This document shows positions 38,927 through 49,300 of a stretch of 64,000 nt of DNA, one piece after another. Location: NCBI GenBank assembly GCA_033857955.1, contig JAWVCW010000010.1:1-64000 (forward strand). Direction: 5' to 3'. The position numbers and the translations under genes are program-made. The notes under the pieces are model-generated. The model saw only the letters and a program-made list of their open reading frames with translations, made no database searches and was not told where the DNA came from. The DNA is from Gaiellasilicea sp033857955 (lineage in GTDB: Bacteria; Actinomycetota; Thermoleophilia; Gaiellales; Gaiellaceae). The stretch's first letter is position 1, and every line of letters starts with the position of its first letter.

Positions 38927-38958
38927 GGAGTCCCGCCCCCGACCGGGGGCGGGACTCC
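38927..38958 (+). terminator. 14-bp hairpin after binding-protein gene 1
   Basis: Perfect stem GGAGTCCCGCCCCC / GGGGGCGGGACTCC with loop GACC, between the solute-binding gene and the first permease. No T-run follows. In such operons a hairpin here usually protects the binding-protein mRNA or partly terminates, giving excess binding protein over permease. Confidence 0.7.
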
Positions 38959-38988
38959 AGCTTTCCTCCGCGAACTAAGAGAGCGCCC

Positions 38989-39957
38989 ATGTTCACATTC
39001 ATTCTTCGCCGCCTCCTCTACTCGATTCCCGTCCTCTTCGCGGCAAGCTTCCTAATCTTCGTCTCCGTCTCGGCGGTCGGGAACCCACTGTCGGAGTTGC
39101 GGCTCAATCCGCTCATCTCGGAGCAGACGCTCCAGAACATCGCCGAGCGCAAGCACCTCGACGATCCGATCCCCGTGCGCTACGTCTACTGGCTGAAGGA
39201 AGCCGTGACGGACAAGTTCGGGACGCCACTCTTTGTGCAGACGCCGATCTGGGACGACCTCACTCGCGTCATCCCGCACACTCTGCAGCTCGTGATCGTG
39301 GCCGAGTTGCTCGCACTCCTGATAGGGATACTCATCGGCGTGTACTCGGCTATCCGCCAGTACTCGGTCTTCGACTACACGGCGACGATGGCGAGCTTCC
39401 TCGGTTTTGCGATGCCGGTTTTCTGGCTCGCCCTCATGCTTCAGATCCTCTTCACCGAGCTCTTCCTCAGGACGGGCACCCGCGTCTTCTACACCTCCGG
39501 CCTCAACTCGGTCGACAACACGTGCACGTTCTGCGTCGACCGGGCCCAGCACCTCGCGATCCCGGTGATGACACTCGCGGTGCTGTCGATCGCGCAGTAC
39601 AGCCGGTACATGCGTGCGTCGATGCTCGAGGTGATCAACTCCGATTACATCCGGACGGCACGCGCGAAGGGTCTCTCCGAGCCGAAGGTCACGGTAAGAC
39701 ACGCGCTGCGCAACGCCCTGATCCCCGTCGTCACCGTGTCGGCGATCAACTTCGGCGTGTTGATCGGCGGCGCCGTCATCACCGAGACGATCTTCGGGCT
39801 CGACGGGATGGGGCCGTACTTCATCAACAATTTGCAGAGCCAGGACGTTTATCCGGTGATGGCGTGGCTGATGATCACCGCGACGATGATCATCATCTTC
39901 AATCTGATCGCCGACATCACGTACGGCTTCCTGGACCCGCGCATCCGCTATGAGTGA
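38989..39957 (+). CDS. Peptide ABC transporter permease (DppB/OppB-like) 1
   Basis: 322 residues. Amino terminus MFTFILRRLLYSIPVLFAAS is the typical OppB first helix; the EAA loop is DYIRTARAKGLSEPKVTVRHALRNALIP, cited in part, and the family end GFLDPRIRYE. Six helices. Pairs with the next permease; overlaps it by 8 bases. Confidence 0.94.
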   Translation: MFTFILRRLLYSIPVLFAASFLIFVSVSAVGNPLSELRLNPLISEQTLQNIAERKHLDDPIPVRYVYWLKEAVTDKFGTPLFVQTPIWDDLTRVIPHTLQLVIVAELLALLIGILIGVYSAIRQYSVFDYTATMASFLGFAMPVFWLALMLQILFTELFLRTGTRVFYTSGLNSVDNTCTFCVDRAQHLAIPVMTLAVLSIAQYSRYMRASMLEVINSDYIRTARAKGLSEPKVTVRHALRNALIPVVTVSAINFGVLIGGAVITETIFGLDGMGPYFINNLQSQDVYPVMAWLMITATMIIIFNLIADITYGFLDPRIRYE

Positions 39958-40925
39958 CCTCAAGCACGACCCGGCACTCGAGCCGGAGCTTACGGCCCCG
40001 GCCGCGCAGCCCGTCGAACCTGCGGTATCGGATGAGCTCGAGCTCACCTACGCGACGGGCCTCGAGGTCAAGACGCGTAGCCAGTGGGCGTATGCGCGGC
40101 GGCGGTTCGTCCGTCACCGGCTCGCAATGGTCAGCCTCGTGGTGCTGATCATCATCCTCAGTGCCGGCCTCGCGGCCGAGTGGGTCGCCCCGTACGCTTA
40201 CGACGAGATCGACCTGGAGAATTCCGGCGTCGGTCCGACGCTGGAGAACAAACACTTCTTCGGCACCGACGTGCTTGGGCGCGACTACTTCAGCCGGGTG
40301 GTCTTCGGCATCCAGACCTCCGAGCGCGTCGCGTTCATCGTCGCGGCGCTGTCGACACTGATCGGCGTGCTCGTCGGTGCGGTCGCCGGGTACTACGGAC
40401 GCTGGGCCGACAACCTGCTCATGCGCTTAACGGATCTTGTGCTCACGCTCCCCGGCCTCGCGGTACTGCTCACGCTGTCCGCATTTCTGGGGAACGGCAG
40501 CCAATATCGGGTCGCCGTGATCCTCGCACTCTTATTCTGGACCACCCTGGCGCGGATCGTCCGCGGCTCCTTTCTCTCCCTGCGCGAGAAAGAGTACGTC
40601 GAGGCTGCACGCGCGGCCGGGTCCGGCGACGCACGAATCATGTTCCGCCACATCCTCCCCAACGCGATCGGGCCGATCATCGTCAACGCAACGCTGATCG
40701 TCGGCCTCGCGATCCTCGTCGAGGCGGCGCTCTCGTTCCTCGGCTTCGGCATTCAACCGCCGACGCCAGCGCTCGGGAAGCTGATCTCCGACGGTCAGGA
40801 CGTGGCGTCCCAGTACTGGTGGCTCGTCACCTTCCCCGGCTTGACGATCGTGCTGATCGTGCTCTGCATCAACTTCGTCGGCGACGGGCTCCGCGACGCG
40901 CTCGATCCGACGCAGCGGAGGGCCC

Positions 40926-40933
<8 letters not shown>
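39950..40933 (+). CDS. Peptide ABC transporter permease (DppC/OppC-like) 1
   Basis: 327 residues. A long hydrophilic amino-terminal lead of about 55 residues precedes helix 1 (FVRHRLAMVSLVVLIIILSAG). FGTDVLGRDYFSR and the EAA loop EYVEAARAAGSGDARI are typical of OppC; end GDGLRDALDPTQ. Overlaps the ATPase gene by 8 bases. Confidence 0.94.
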
Positions 40934-41947
<1,014 letters not shown>

Positions 41948-41951
<4 letters not shown>

Positions 41952-43003
41952 CCGAGGTGCCGGCGGAGACGGTCGAGGCGAGCGCGAGCTCGAACGGCTC
42001 GTCCGGCGACAACATCCTCGAGGTTCGGGGCCTCGTGAAGCACTTCCCGATCAAGGCGGGCCTGCTCAAGCGCACGATCGGCGCCGTGCGCGCCGTCGAC
42101 GGCGTCGACCTCACGGTCAAGCGCGGCGAGACGCTCGGCATCGTCGGCGAGTCCGGCTGTGGCAAGACAACGCTCGGGCGCACGATCATCCGGCTCCTCG
42201 ACCCGACCGAAGGCAGCATCGTCTTCCAGGGGGACGACATCACCAGGCTGTCGCGACGCGAGCTGCGGCCCGTGCGGCGCGACATCCAGATCGTCTTCCA
42301 GGACCCATACGCCTCGCTCAACCCGCGCATGACCGTGCGCGACATCGTCAGCGAGCCGCTGCGCGTCCATCGCAACTACCGGGGTCACGAGGGAAAGCTG
42401 CGCGTCGACCAGTTGCTGCGGGTCGTCGGCCTGAGCCCGGAGCACGGAAACCGGTTCCCGCACGAGTTCTCGGGCGGACAGCGGCAGCGAATCGGCTTTG
42501 CCCGCGCACTCGCGCTGAACCCGAACTTCGTGGTGCTCGACGAGCCGGTCTCGGCGCTCGACGTCTCGATTCAGGCGCAGGTGATCAACCTGCTCGCGAA
42601 CCTCCAGCGGGAATTCCAGCTCACGTATCTCTTCATCGCGCACGATCTCGCCGTCGTCCGCCACATCTCGGATCGCGTCGCTGTGATGTACCTCGGCAAG
42701 ATCGTCGAGGTGGGGCCACGCGACGAGATCTACGAGTCGCCGACGCACCCGTACACCCAGGCGCTCCTCTCGGCCATCCCGATCGAGTCACCGGTCCTCC
42801 GCGGCAAGCGAAAGCGGATCGTGCTGGAGGGGGACGTGCCGAGTCCAGCCAATCCTCCCTCGGGCTGCCGCTTCCGGACCCGGTGTTGGAAGGCACAGGA
42901 GATCTGCGCGGAGGTGGAGCCGCCGCTCACGCCGCCGGCGTTCGGCGGCCATCCCAGCGCCTGTCACTTCCCCGAGCTCTTGCGCCCGCTCGACGTCAGC
43001 TAG
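41948..43003 (+). CDS. Peptide ABC transporter ATPase (OppF-like) 1
   Basis: 351 residues. Walker A GESGCGKTTLGR, signature SGGQRQRIGFA, Walker B FVVLDEPVSALDVS, and a Cys-containing end CRFRTRCWKAQEIC. Second ATPase of the transporter and last gene of the operon; a short AT-rich stretch with T runs (about 43005-43016) follows and may end transcription. Confidence 0.95.
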
Positions 43004-43059
43004 CTTTTCTTTTTAAAGCGCTAACTTGGCTCCACCGGCGACGTCATAACCGGTTACCG

Positions 43060-43500
43060 ATGAGAAACCTGAGAACAGCATCGTGCGAACGCGCCCGCGC
43101 GGCCGCCGCACTCGAGGTCGACGGCGCGCTGTCGCAGCTCGAGTGCGCGGTCCTCGACGCGCACGTCTCGCGCTGCGCCGATTGCCGCGCGTTCCGGCGC
43201 GAGATCGTCGCGCTGACGGCGGCGCTCCGAGAGGCTCCGATCGAGCCCTTTCGGGTGCAACTAGTCCTCCCGTACCGGTGGCGCGTGCGGGCCGTCGCGA
43301 CGCGTGTCGCTGCCGTCGCCGCAGCTGCCGCAGTGGCGGTCACCTCGCTCTCGACGGCAGCCGACGTCGAGCGGTCGACGAGCCCCGAGCGGCAGGCCAC
43401 CGCCCGTGACACGTACTACGAGTCTATCGACTACGAGCTCTACCTCATGCGCGCGATGATCGACCGCGAGCAGGGCACGCGGCTGCGCGTCGCCATCTGA
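43060..43500 (+). CDS. Zinc-finger anti-sigma-like membrane protein
   Basis: 146 residues. The ZAS motif is HVSRCADC preceded by LDA (HxxxCxxC), an anti-sigma signature; one possible helix at residues 77-95 (ATRVAAVAAAAAVAVTSL) and a polar extracytoplasmic tail with paired tyrosines. No sigma factor gene is adjacent, so its partner is elsewhere or it has another role. The start codon is 3 bases after a TAACCGGTTA palindrome (43047-43056). It directly precedes atpD. Confidence 0.75.
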   Translation: MRNLRTASCERARAAAALEVDGALSQLECAVLDAHVSRCADCRAFRREIVALTAALREAPIEPFRVQLVLPYRWRVRAVATRVAAVAAAAAVAVTSLSTAADVERSTSPERQATARDTYYESIDYELYLMRAMIDREQGTRLRVAI

Positions 43501-43523
43501 CGCGCCCGGCGCGCTCACGCGGC

Positions 43524-43529
43524 TAGACT
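43524..43529 (+). promoter_or_regulatory. -10-like box TAGACT for atpD-atpC
   Basis: TAGACT lies 44 bases before the atpD ATG, and a CAGGAG ribosome site follows it. This would give the detached atpD-atpC pair its own promoter. No clear -35 is visible. Confidence 0.45.
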
Positions 43530-43573
43530 GGCCGCCGGCCTGGACCACGCGAACCTCGACCTGCAGGAGACCA

Positions 43574-44992
43574 ATGGCGAACGTCGGCAGAATCATCGAG
43601 ATCAAGGGTGTCGTCATCGACGCCGTCTTCCCGGACACGCTTCCCGGGATCTACCACGCCCTCGCGATCGAGGTTCCGGCCGCCGACGGCAGCAGCCGCA
43701 CGCTGATCGCGGAGGTGCAGCAGCACCTCGGCGACGATCGCGTAAGGGCGGTCGCGATGGACACGACGGACGGCCTCTCGCGCGGTGTCGAGGTCGTCGA
43801 CACGGACGCGCCGATCTCCGTGCCCGTCGGTGACGCGACGCTGGGGCGAATCTGGAACGTGATCGGCGAGCCGGTCGACAACAAGCCGCCGGCGGGCAAG
43901 GACGTCGAGCGCTGGTCGATCCACCGCGATCCGCCGTCGTTCCGCGAGCTCTCGCCGACGATCGAGATCTTCGAGACCGGCCTCAAGGTGGTCGACCTGA
44001 TCGCCCCGTACGTGAAGGGCGGCAAGATCGGCCTCTTCGGCGGCGCGGGCACCGGCAAGACGGTGCTCATCCAGGAGCTGATCCACAACGTCGCCCAGCA
44101 GCACGGCGGCGTCTCCGTCTTCGCCGGCGTCGGGGAGCGCACGCGCGAGGGGAACGACCTCTTCCTCGAGATGACCGAGTCCGAGGTGATCGACAAGGTC
44201 GCCCTCGTCTACGGCCAGATGAACGAGCCGCCCGGAGCGCGCCTTCGGGTCGGGCTCTCCGGCCTCACGATGGCGGAGTACTTCCGCGACCAGGGCCAGG
44301 ACACGCTGCTCTTCATCGACAACATCTTCCGCTTCGTCCAGGCGGGCTCCGAGGTCTCTGCCCTGCTCGGCCGGATGCCGAGCGCAGTCGGGTACCAGCC
44401 GACCCTGGCCACCGAGATGGGACAGCTGCAGGAGCGCATCACGTCGACGAAGACCGGCTCGGTCACCTCGGTGCAGGCGATCTACGTGCCGGCCGACGAC
44501 CTCACCGACCCGGCGCCCGCGAACACGTTCGCGCACCTCGACGCGACGACCGTGCTGTCGCGTGCGATCGTCGAGAAGGGCATCTATCCGGCCGTCGACC
44601 CGCTCGACTCGACCTCCCGCGCGCTCCAGCCCGGGATCGTCTCCGACGAGCACTACGCGGTGGCGACGCAGGTGCAGCAGGTGCTGCAGCGCTACAAGGA
44701 CCTGCAGGACATCATCGCGATCCTCGGCATGGACGAGCTGACCGACGAGGACAAGCTGGTCGTCTCGCGCGCCCGCAAGGTCGAGCGCTTCCTCTCGCAG
44801 CCGAACTTCGTCGCGGAGCAGTTCACCGGTACTCCGGGCGAGTACGTCAAGCTCGAGGACACGATCAAGGGCTTCCGCGAGATCATCGAGGGCAAGCACG
44901 ACGACCTCCCCGAGGCGGCCTTCTACATGGTCGGCACGATCGAGCAGGCCGTCGAGAAGGGCGCCCGCACCGCCGAGGCCGCGGCAGCCTAG
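43574..44992 (+). CDS. atpD: ATP synthase F1 subunit beta
   Basis: 472 residues, complete. Walker A GGAGTGKTVLIQ, catalytic Glu region GERTREGNDL, Walker B TLLFIDNIFRF, and signature PAVDPLDSTSRAL. Catalytic subunit of F1. It should follow atpG, but lies 12.2 kb downstream of it; only one copy is present in the window, so this is presumably the functional gene. Confidence 0.98.
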   Translation: MANVGRIIEIKGVVIDAVFPDTLPGIYHALAIEVPAADGSSRTLIAEVQQHLGDDRVRAVAMDTTDGLSRGVEVVDTDAPISVPVGDATLGRIWNVIGEPVDNKPPAGKDVERWSIHRDPPSFRELSPTIEIFETGLKVVDLIAPYVKGGKIGLFGGAGTGKTVLIQELIHNVAQQHGGVSVFAGVGERTREGNDLFLEMTESEVIDKVALVYGQMNEPPGARLRVGLSGLTMAEYFRDQGQDTLLFIDNIFRFVQAGSEVSALLGRMPSAVGYQPTLATEMGQLQERITSTKTGSVTSVQAIYVPADDLTDPAPANTFAHLDATTVLSRAIVEKGIYPAVDPLDSTSRALQPGIVSDEHYAVATQVQQVLQRYKDLQDIIAILGMDELTDEDKLVVSRARKVERFLSQPNFVAEQFTGTPGEYVKLEDTIKGFREIIEGKHDDLPEAAFYMVGTIEQAVEKGARTAEAAAA

Positions 44993-44994
44993 GA

Positions 44995-45426
44995 ATGGCG
45001 GAGACCCACCCGAAGTTCGACGTCGCCCTCGTCACGCCGGAGGGCGAGGCCTTTCGTGGCGAGGCCGAGATGCTGATTGTCCCGGGCGCCGCCGGCGAGA
45101 TCGGCGTGCTCGCGCGGCATGCGCCGCTCGTGGCCACGCTCAAGGCCGGGTCGACCCGGGTCTACCGCGACCGCGCGAACGAGGATGTGATCGAGTTCGC
45201 GACCGGCCCCGGCTTCTTCAAGGTCGAGCTGGACAACGCGATCGCGCTCGTCGACGACGCCGTCGACGTGAAGGAGATCGACGACGAGCGGGCCAGGCAG
45301 CAGCTCGAAGCGGCGAAGGCCGAGCTCGAGAAGCTCGAGCAGGGCGAGTCGAACGCCGACCGCTGGCAACTCGAGCAGCGGGTCAAGCACGCCGAAAACC
45401 AGCTGACAGTCGCCGGCCGCATCTGA
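44995..45426 (+). CDS. atpC: ATP synthase F1 subunit epsilon
   Basis: 143 residues. Beta-sandwich amino-terminal domain with VTPEGEAFRGEAEMLIVPGAAGEIGVL, cited in part, and a carboxyl-terminal helical hairpin (DERARQQLEAAKAELEKLEQ). Two bases after atpD. A GC-rich hairpin starts immediately after the stop. Confidence 0.95.
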   Translation: MAETHPKFDVALVTPEGEAFRGEAEMLIVPGAAGEIGVLARHAPLVATLKAGSTRVYRDRANEDVIEFATGPGFFKVELDNAIALVDDAVDVKEIDDERARQQLEAAKAELEKLEQGESNADRWQLEQRVKHAENQLTVAGRI

Positions 45427-45428
45427 CC

Positions 45429-45456
45429 GGCGGCTCCGGGCCGAGCCCGGCCCGCC
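45429..45456 (+). terminator. Hairpin after atpC
   Basis: Stem GGCGG + CCGGGC against GCCCGG + CCGCC, separated by a small internal loop, with loop CGA. No T-run, so termination strength is unknown; it marks the end of atpD-atpC. Confidence 0.55.
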
Positions 45457-45512
45457 GCCGCCTCGGCCGCTCGCGGCACGCGGCGCTCCGGGTCTGTGCT
45501 TCCGCACTATCC

Positions 45513-45557
45513 CCTCCGGCCGCGCACCGCGATCGGCTCGTCAGCTGCGGCCGGAGG
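45513..45557. repeat. 11-bp inverted repeat in promoter region
   Basis: CCTCCGGCCGC and GCGGCCGGAGG are separated by 23 bases; the right arm ends 7 bases before the TAGACT box of the next gene. It could be an operator, a bidirectional terminator, or simply GC-rich chance. Confidence 0.45.
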
Positions 45558-45564
45558 CGCGCGT

Positions 45565-45570
45565 TAGACT
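45565..45570 (+). promoter_or_regulatory. -10-like box TAGACT, leaderless reductase promoter
   Basis: TAGACT followed by 6 bases and the ATG at 45577; no ribosome site. Confidence 0.5.
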
Positions 45571-45576
45571 CGCTGG

Positions 45577-46281
45577 ATGCGGGCGACCGTCGCCGAGAAG
45601 CGGGACGTCGCGAAGGGCACGCTACTCGTCCTCTTCGCCGTCGACGGCTATCCGCAGTACCGGCCCGGCCATTACTTCTGGGTCGAGCTGCCCGACCGCG
45701 GGCACCAGGACGAGAAGGGCCTCCGGCGTCACATCTCGCTCGTCACCTCCCCGACCGAGCCGGGTGTCGTGGGGCTTGCGACCCGGCTGCGCGACAGCGC
45801 CTTCAAGCGCACGCTCGCGGAGCTGGAGGTCGGGGACGAGGTCGAGGTCGAGGAGCCGAAGGGCTCGTTCCTGCTGCCTGAGGACACGAGCGCCGACTAC
45901 GTCTTCATCGCGGGCGGCATCGGGATCACGGTCTTCCGCTCGATGCTTCGCTTCATCGCGGACGAGCAGCTGCCCTATCGGGTGACGCTCGTCTACTCGA
46001 ACCGCGACCGCGAATCGGCGGCGTTCCTCGAGGAGCTCAGCGAGCTGGAAGGCGCGATCGCCGGCTGCCGGCTCGTCCTGACGATGACCGACGAGGAGAG
46101 CTGGGAGGGTGAGAGCCGCCGCGTCGACGCCCCGATGCTTCGCGACCACCTCGGCGAGCCCGACCGCTACCGCTATCTGGTCGCCGGCCCACCGGCGATG
46201 ACCGAGGCGGTCGTCGGGTCGCTGCACGGCGCCGGCGTTCCCGAGGACCGCGTGCTGGCAGACAAGTTTTCGGGCTACTGA
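45577..46281 (+). CDS. FAD/NAD(P)H-binding ferredoxin reductase-like protein
   Basis: 234 residues, the FNR fold without an Fe-S domain. Flavin-binding RHISLVTSP (RxxS type), NAD(P) loop FIAGGIGITVFRSML, late VAGPPAM and the terminal KFSGY. It probably reduces a ferredoxin, flavodoxin or other redox partner. Being immediately ahead of metH it might supply electrons for cob(II)alamin reactivation, but this is only inference from position. Confidence 0.85.
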   Translation: MRATVAEKRDVAKGTLLVLFAVDGYPQYRPGHYFWVELPDRGHQDEKGLRRHISLVTSPTEPGVVGLATRLRDSAFKRTLAELEVGDEVEVEEPKGSFLLPEDTSADYVFIAGGIGITVFRSMLRFIADEQLPYRVTLVYSNRDRESAAFLEELSELEGAIAGCRLVLTMTDEESWEGESRRVDAPMLRDHLGEPDRYRYLVAGPPAMTEAVVGSLHGAGVPEDRVLADKFSGY

Positions 46282-46392
46282 TACCCTGCAAATACCTGGA
46301 AAGCTTTGAAGGCAGCTTGGCGACCAGTCTAAAAAACGCCTAAAGAGCCCGCGAGCTCCGGCTCCCAACCTCTTTAGGCAGGGAGCGAACAC
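46282..46392 (+). promoter_or_regulatory. Structured 5' leader of metH
   Basis: A perfect 9-bp stem CCTAAAGAG (46339-46347) / CTCTTTAGG (46370-46378) encloses a second small stem GAGC/GCTC. The 3' arm ends just before the AGGGAG ribosome site (46380-46385). A weaker AAGCT/AGCTT hairpin and an A-rich run lie upstream. It does not fit the cobalamin, SAM-I, SAM-IV or SAH riboswitch consensus as I know them. It may control translation of metH. Confidence 0.55.
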
Positions 46393-49300
46393 GTGAGCGA
46401 CACGCGCGACAGACTCGAAGCACGTTTCCGCGAGCGGATCCTCGTGCTCGACGGCGCCTGGGGCACGATGCTCCAGAACGCCGGTCTCGAGCCGGAGGAC
46501 TACCGCGGCGCGCGGTTCGCCGACCATCCGCGCGACGTCGTCGGCGATCCCGACCTGCTCAACCTGACGCGGCCGGACCTCGTCCTCGACATCCACCGCC
46601 AGTACCTCGCCGCGGGGGCCGACATCACGACGACGAACACCTTCACCGCGACCTCGATAGGGCAGGCCGACTACGGGCTCGAGGAGGCCGTGCACGACAT
46701 GAACGTCGAGGGCGCGCGCCTCGCCCGTCAGGCCGCCGACGAGGCGGGCGACCGCTTCGTCGCCGGCTCGATCGGCCCCCTGAACGTGACGCTCTCGCTC
46801 TCGCCGAAGGTGGACGATCCGTCGTATCGCCCGGTGTCGTTCGACCAGGTCGTCGAGTCCTACTCAGAGCAAATCCAGGCCCTGCGGGAGGGCGGCGTCG
46901 ATCTACTCCTGATCGAGACGATCTTCGACACGCTCAACGCGAAGGCGGCGATCGCGGCAGCCCGGGACGTGGCGCCCGAGCTGCCGCTCTGGATCTCGGT
47001 CACGATCGTCGACCTTTCCGGCCGGACGCTCTCGGGCCAGACGGTCGAGGCGTTCTGGTCGTCGATCGAGCATGCGAAGCCGCTGATCGTGGGCGTCAAC
47101 TGCTCGTTGGGCGCGAAGGAGATGCGCCCGCATGTCGCCGACCTCGCGCGGATCGCGGACACGTACACGAGCTCCCACCCCAACGCGGGTCTCCCGAACG
47201 CCTTCGGCGGCTATGACGAGCAGCCGCACGAGACATCCGATCTGCTGCGCTCGTTCGCCGAAGAGGGCTTCGTGAACATCGTCGGCGGCTGTTGCGGCAC
47301 GACGCCGGATCACACGCGGCAGATTGCGGCCGCGGTGCAGGGACTTCCCCCACGCGCCGTGCCGGCCCATGCCGCGCGGCCGCACTTCAGCGGCCTGGAG
47401 CCGTTCGAGATCGGGCCGGACACCGGCTTCGTGATGATCGGCGAGCGCACCAACGTGACCGGGTCGGCGCGCTTCCGCAGGCTGATCGAGTCGAACGACT
47501 ACCAGGGCGCCGTCTCCGTCGCGCTCGAGCAGGTGCGAGGCGGCGCGAACGTGCTCGACGTGAACATGGACGCCGACCTGCTCGACGCCGAGCAGGCGAT
47601 GACGACCTTCCTCAACCTGCTCGCGACCGAGCCGGAGGTCGCGCGGATCCCGATCATGGTCGACAGCTCCCGCTTCTCGGCGCTCGAGGCGGGCCTGAAG
47701 TGCGTGCAGGGCAAGGGGATCGTCAACTCGATCAGCCTCAAGGAGGGTGAGGGACCGTTTCTCGAGGCGGCGCGTACGATCCGCCGCTACGGCGCGGGCG
47801 TCGTCGTGATGGCGTTCGACGAAGCGGGACAGGCGGACACGGTCGAGCGGAAGGTCGCGATCTGCGGGCGCGCCTATGACCTGCTGACGGCTGACGGCTG
47901 GGCGCCGGAGGACCTCATCTTCGACCCCAACGTCCTCGCCGTCGCGACCGGAATCGAGGAGCACAACGGCTTCGCGAAGGCCTTCATCGAGGCGTTGCCG
48001 CTGATCAAGGAGCGCTGCCCCGGCTCGCGTACGAGCGGTGGCATCTCGAACCTCTCCTTCTCGTTCCGAGGAAACGACGTCGTGCGTGAGGCGATGCACT
48101 CCGCATTCCTCTACGACGCCATCCGGGCCGGGCTCGATATGGGAATCGTGAACGCCGGCCAACTCGTCGTCTACGAGGACATTCCGGCCGACCTGCTCGA
48201 GCACGTCCAGGACGTCCTCTACGACCGGAGACCCGACGCGACCGACCGGCTGGTCACCTTCGCCGCCACGGTCCAGGGATCGGCGACGAAGCGCGAGCTC
48301 GATCTCTCCTGGCGCGAGGCGCCCGTCGGGAAGCGGCTGGAGCATGCGCTCGTGCACGGGATCGTCGACTTCATCGAGGAGGACACCGAGGAGGCGCGCG
48401 CCGCGTCGGCGAGGCCGCTCGACGTGATCGAGGGCCCGCTGATGGACGGGATGAAGGTCGTCGGCGACCTCTTCGGCTCCGGCCGGATGTTCCTTCCGCA
48501 GGTCGTGAAGAGCGCGCGGGCGATGAAGCGAGCCGTCGCGTATCTCGAGCCGTACATGGAAGAGGAGAAGGAGCGGACCGGCAGCAACGGGCGGGCGCAG
48601 GGGAAGATCGTCCTCGCGACCGTCAAGGGCGACGTGCACGACATCGGGAAGAACATCGTCGGCGTCGTCCTCGGCTGCAACAACTACGAGGTGATCGACC
48701 TCGGCGTGATGGTGCCGGGCGACACGATCCTCGACACGGCCGTCACGGAGGGCGCGGACGCAGTCGGCCTCTCCGGGCTGATCACGCCGTCGCTCGACGA
48801 GATGGTGCACGTCGCGAAGGAGATGGAGCGGCGTGGCCTGGACCTGCCGCTCCTGATCGGGGGCGCCACGACCTCGCGGCAGCACACCGCCGTGCGCATC
48901 GCGCCGGCATACGGCCGCGAAACGGTGCACGTGCTCGACGCCTCCCGTGTCGTCGGGGTCGTCTCCGATCTCCTCGACCCGGTCCGGCGCGGCGAGCTCG
49001 ACGTCGAGAACCGCGGCGATCAGGACCGTCTGCGCGAGCTCCATGCCGAGAAGGAGCGTCGGCCCCTGCTCCCGATCGACGCCGCTCGCGCAAATCGGGA
49101 GCCGCTGGAGTACGACGAACTCGCAGTCCCGTCCTTCACCGGCACGCGCGCCGTCGAGCCGGAGCTCTCCGAGCTGCTGCCCTACATCGACTGGCAGTTC
49201 TTCTTCCACGCGTGGGAGCTGAAAGGGAAGTTCCCGGCGATCCTCGAGCAGCCGGCGGCGCGGGAGCTCTACGACGAGGCACACGAGCTGCTCGATGAGA

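Noticed and set aside
43004..43020. Intrinsic terminator after the first peptide transporter
   Set aside because: There is a T-rich run near 43005-43016 but no convincing stem before it, so it is not listed as a terminator.
46282..46392. Cobalamin riboswitch before metH
   Set aside because: The leader is too short and has no B12-box-like conserved core; kept only as an unclassified structured leader.
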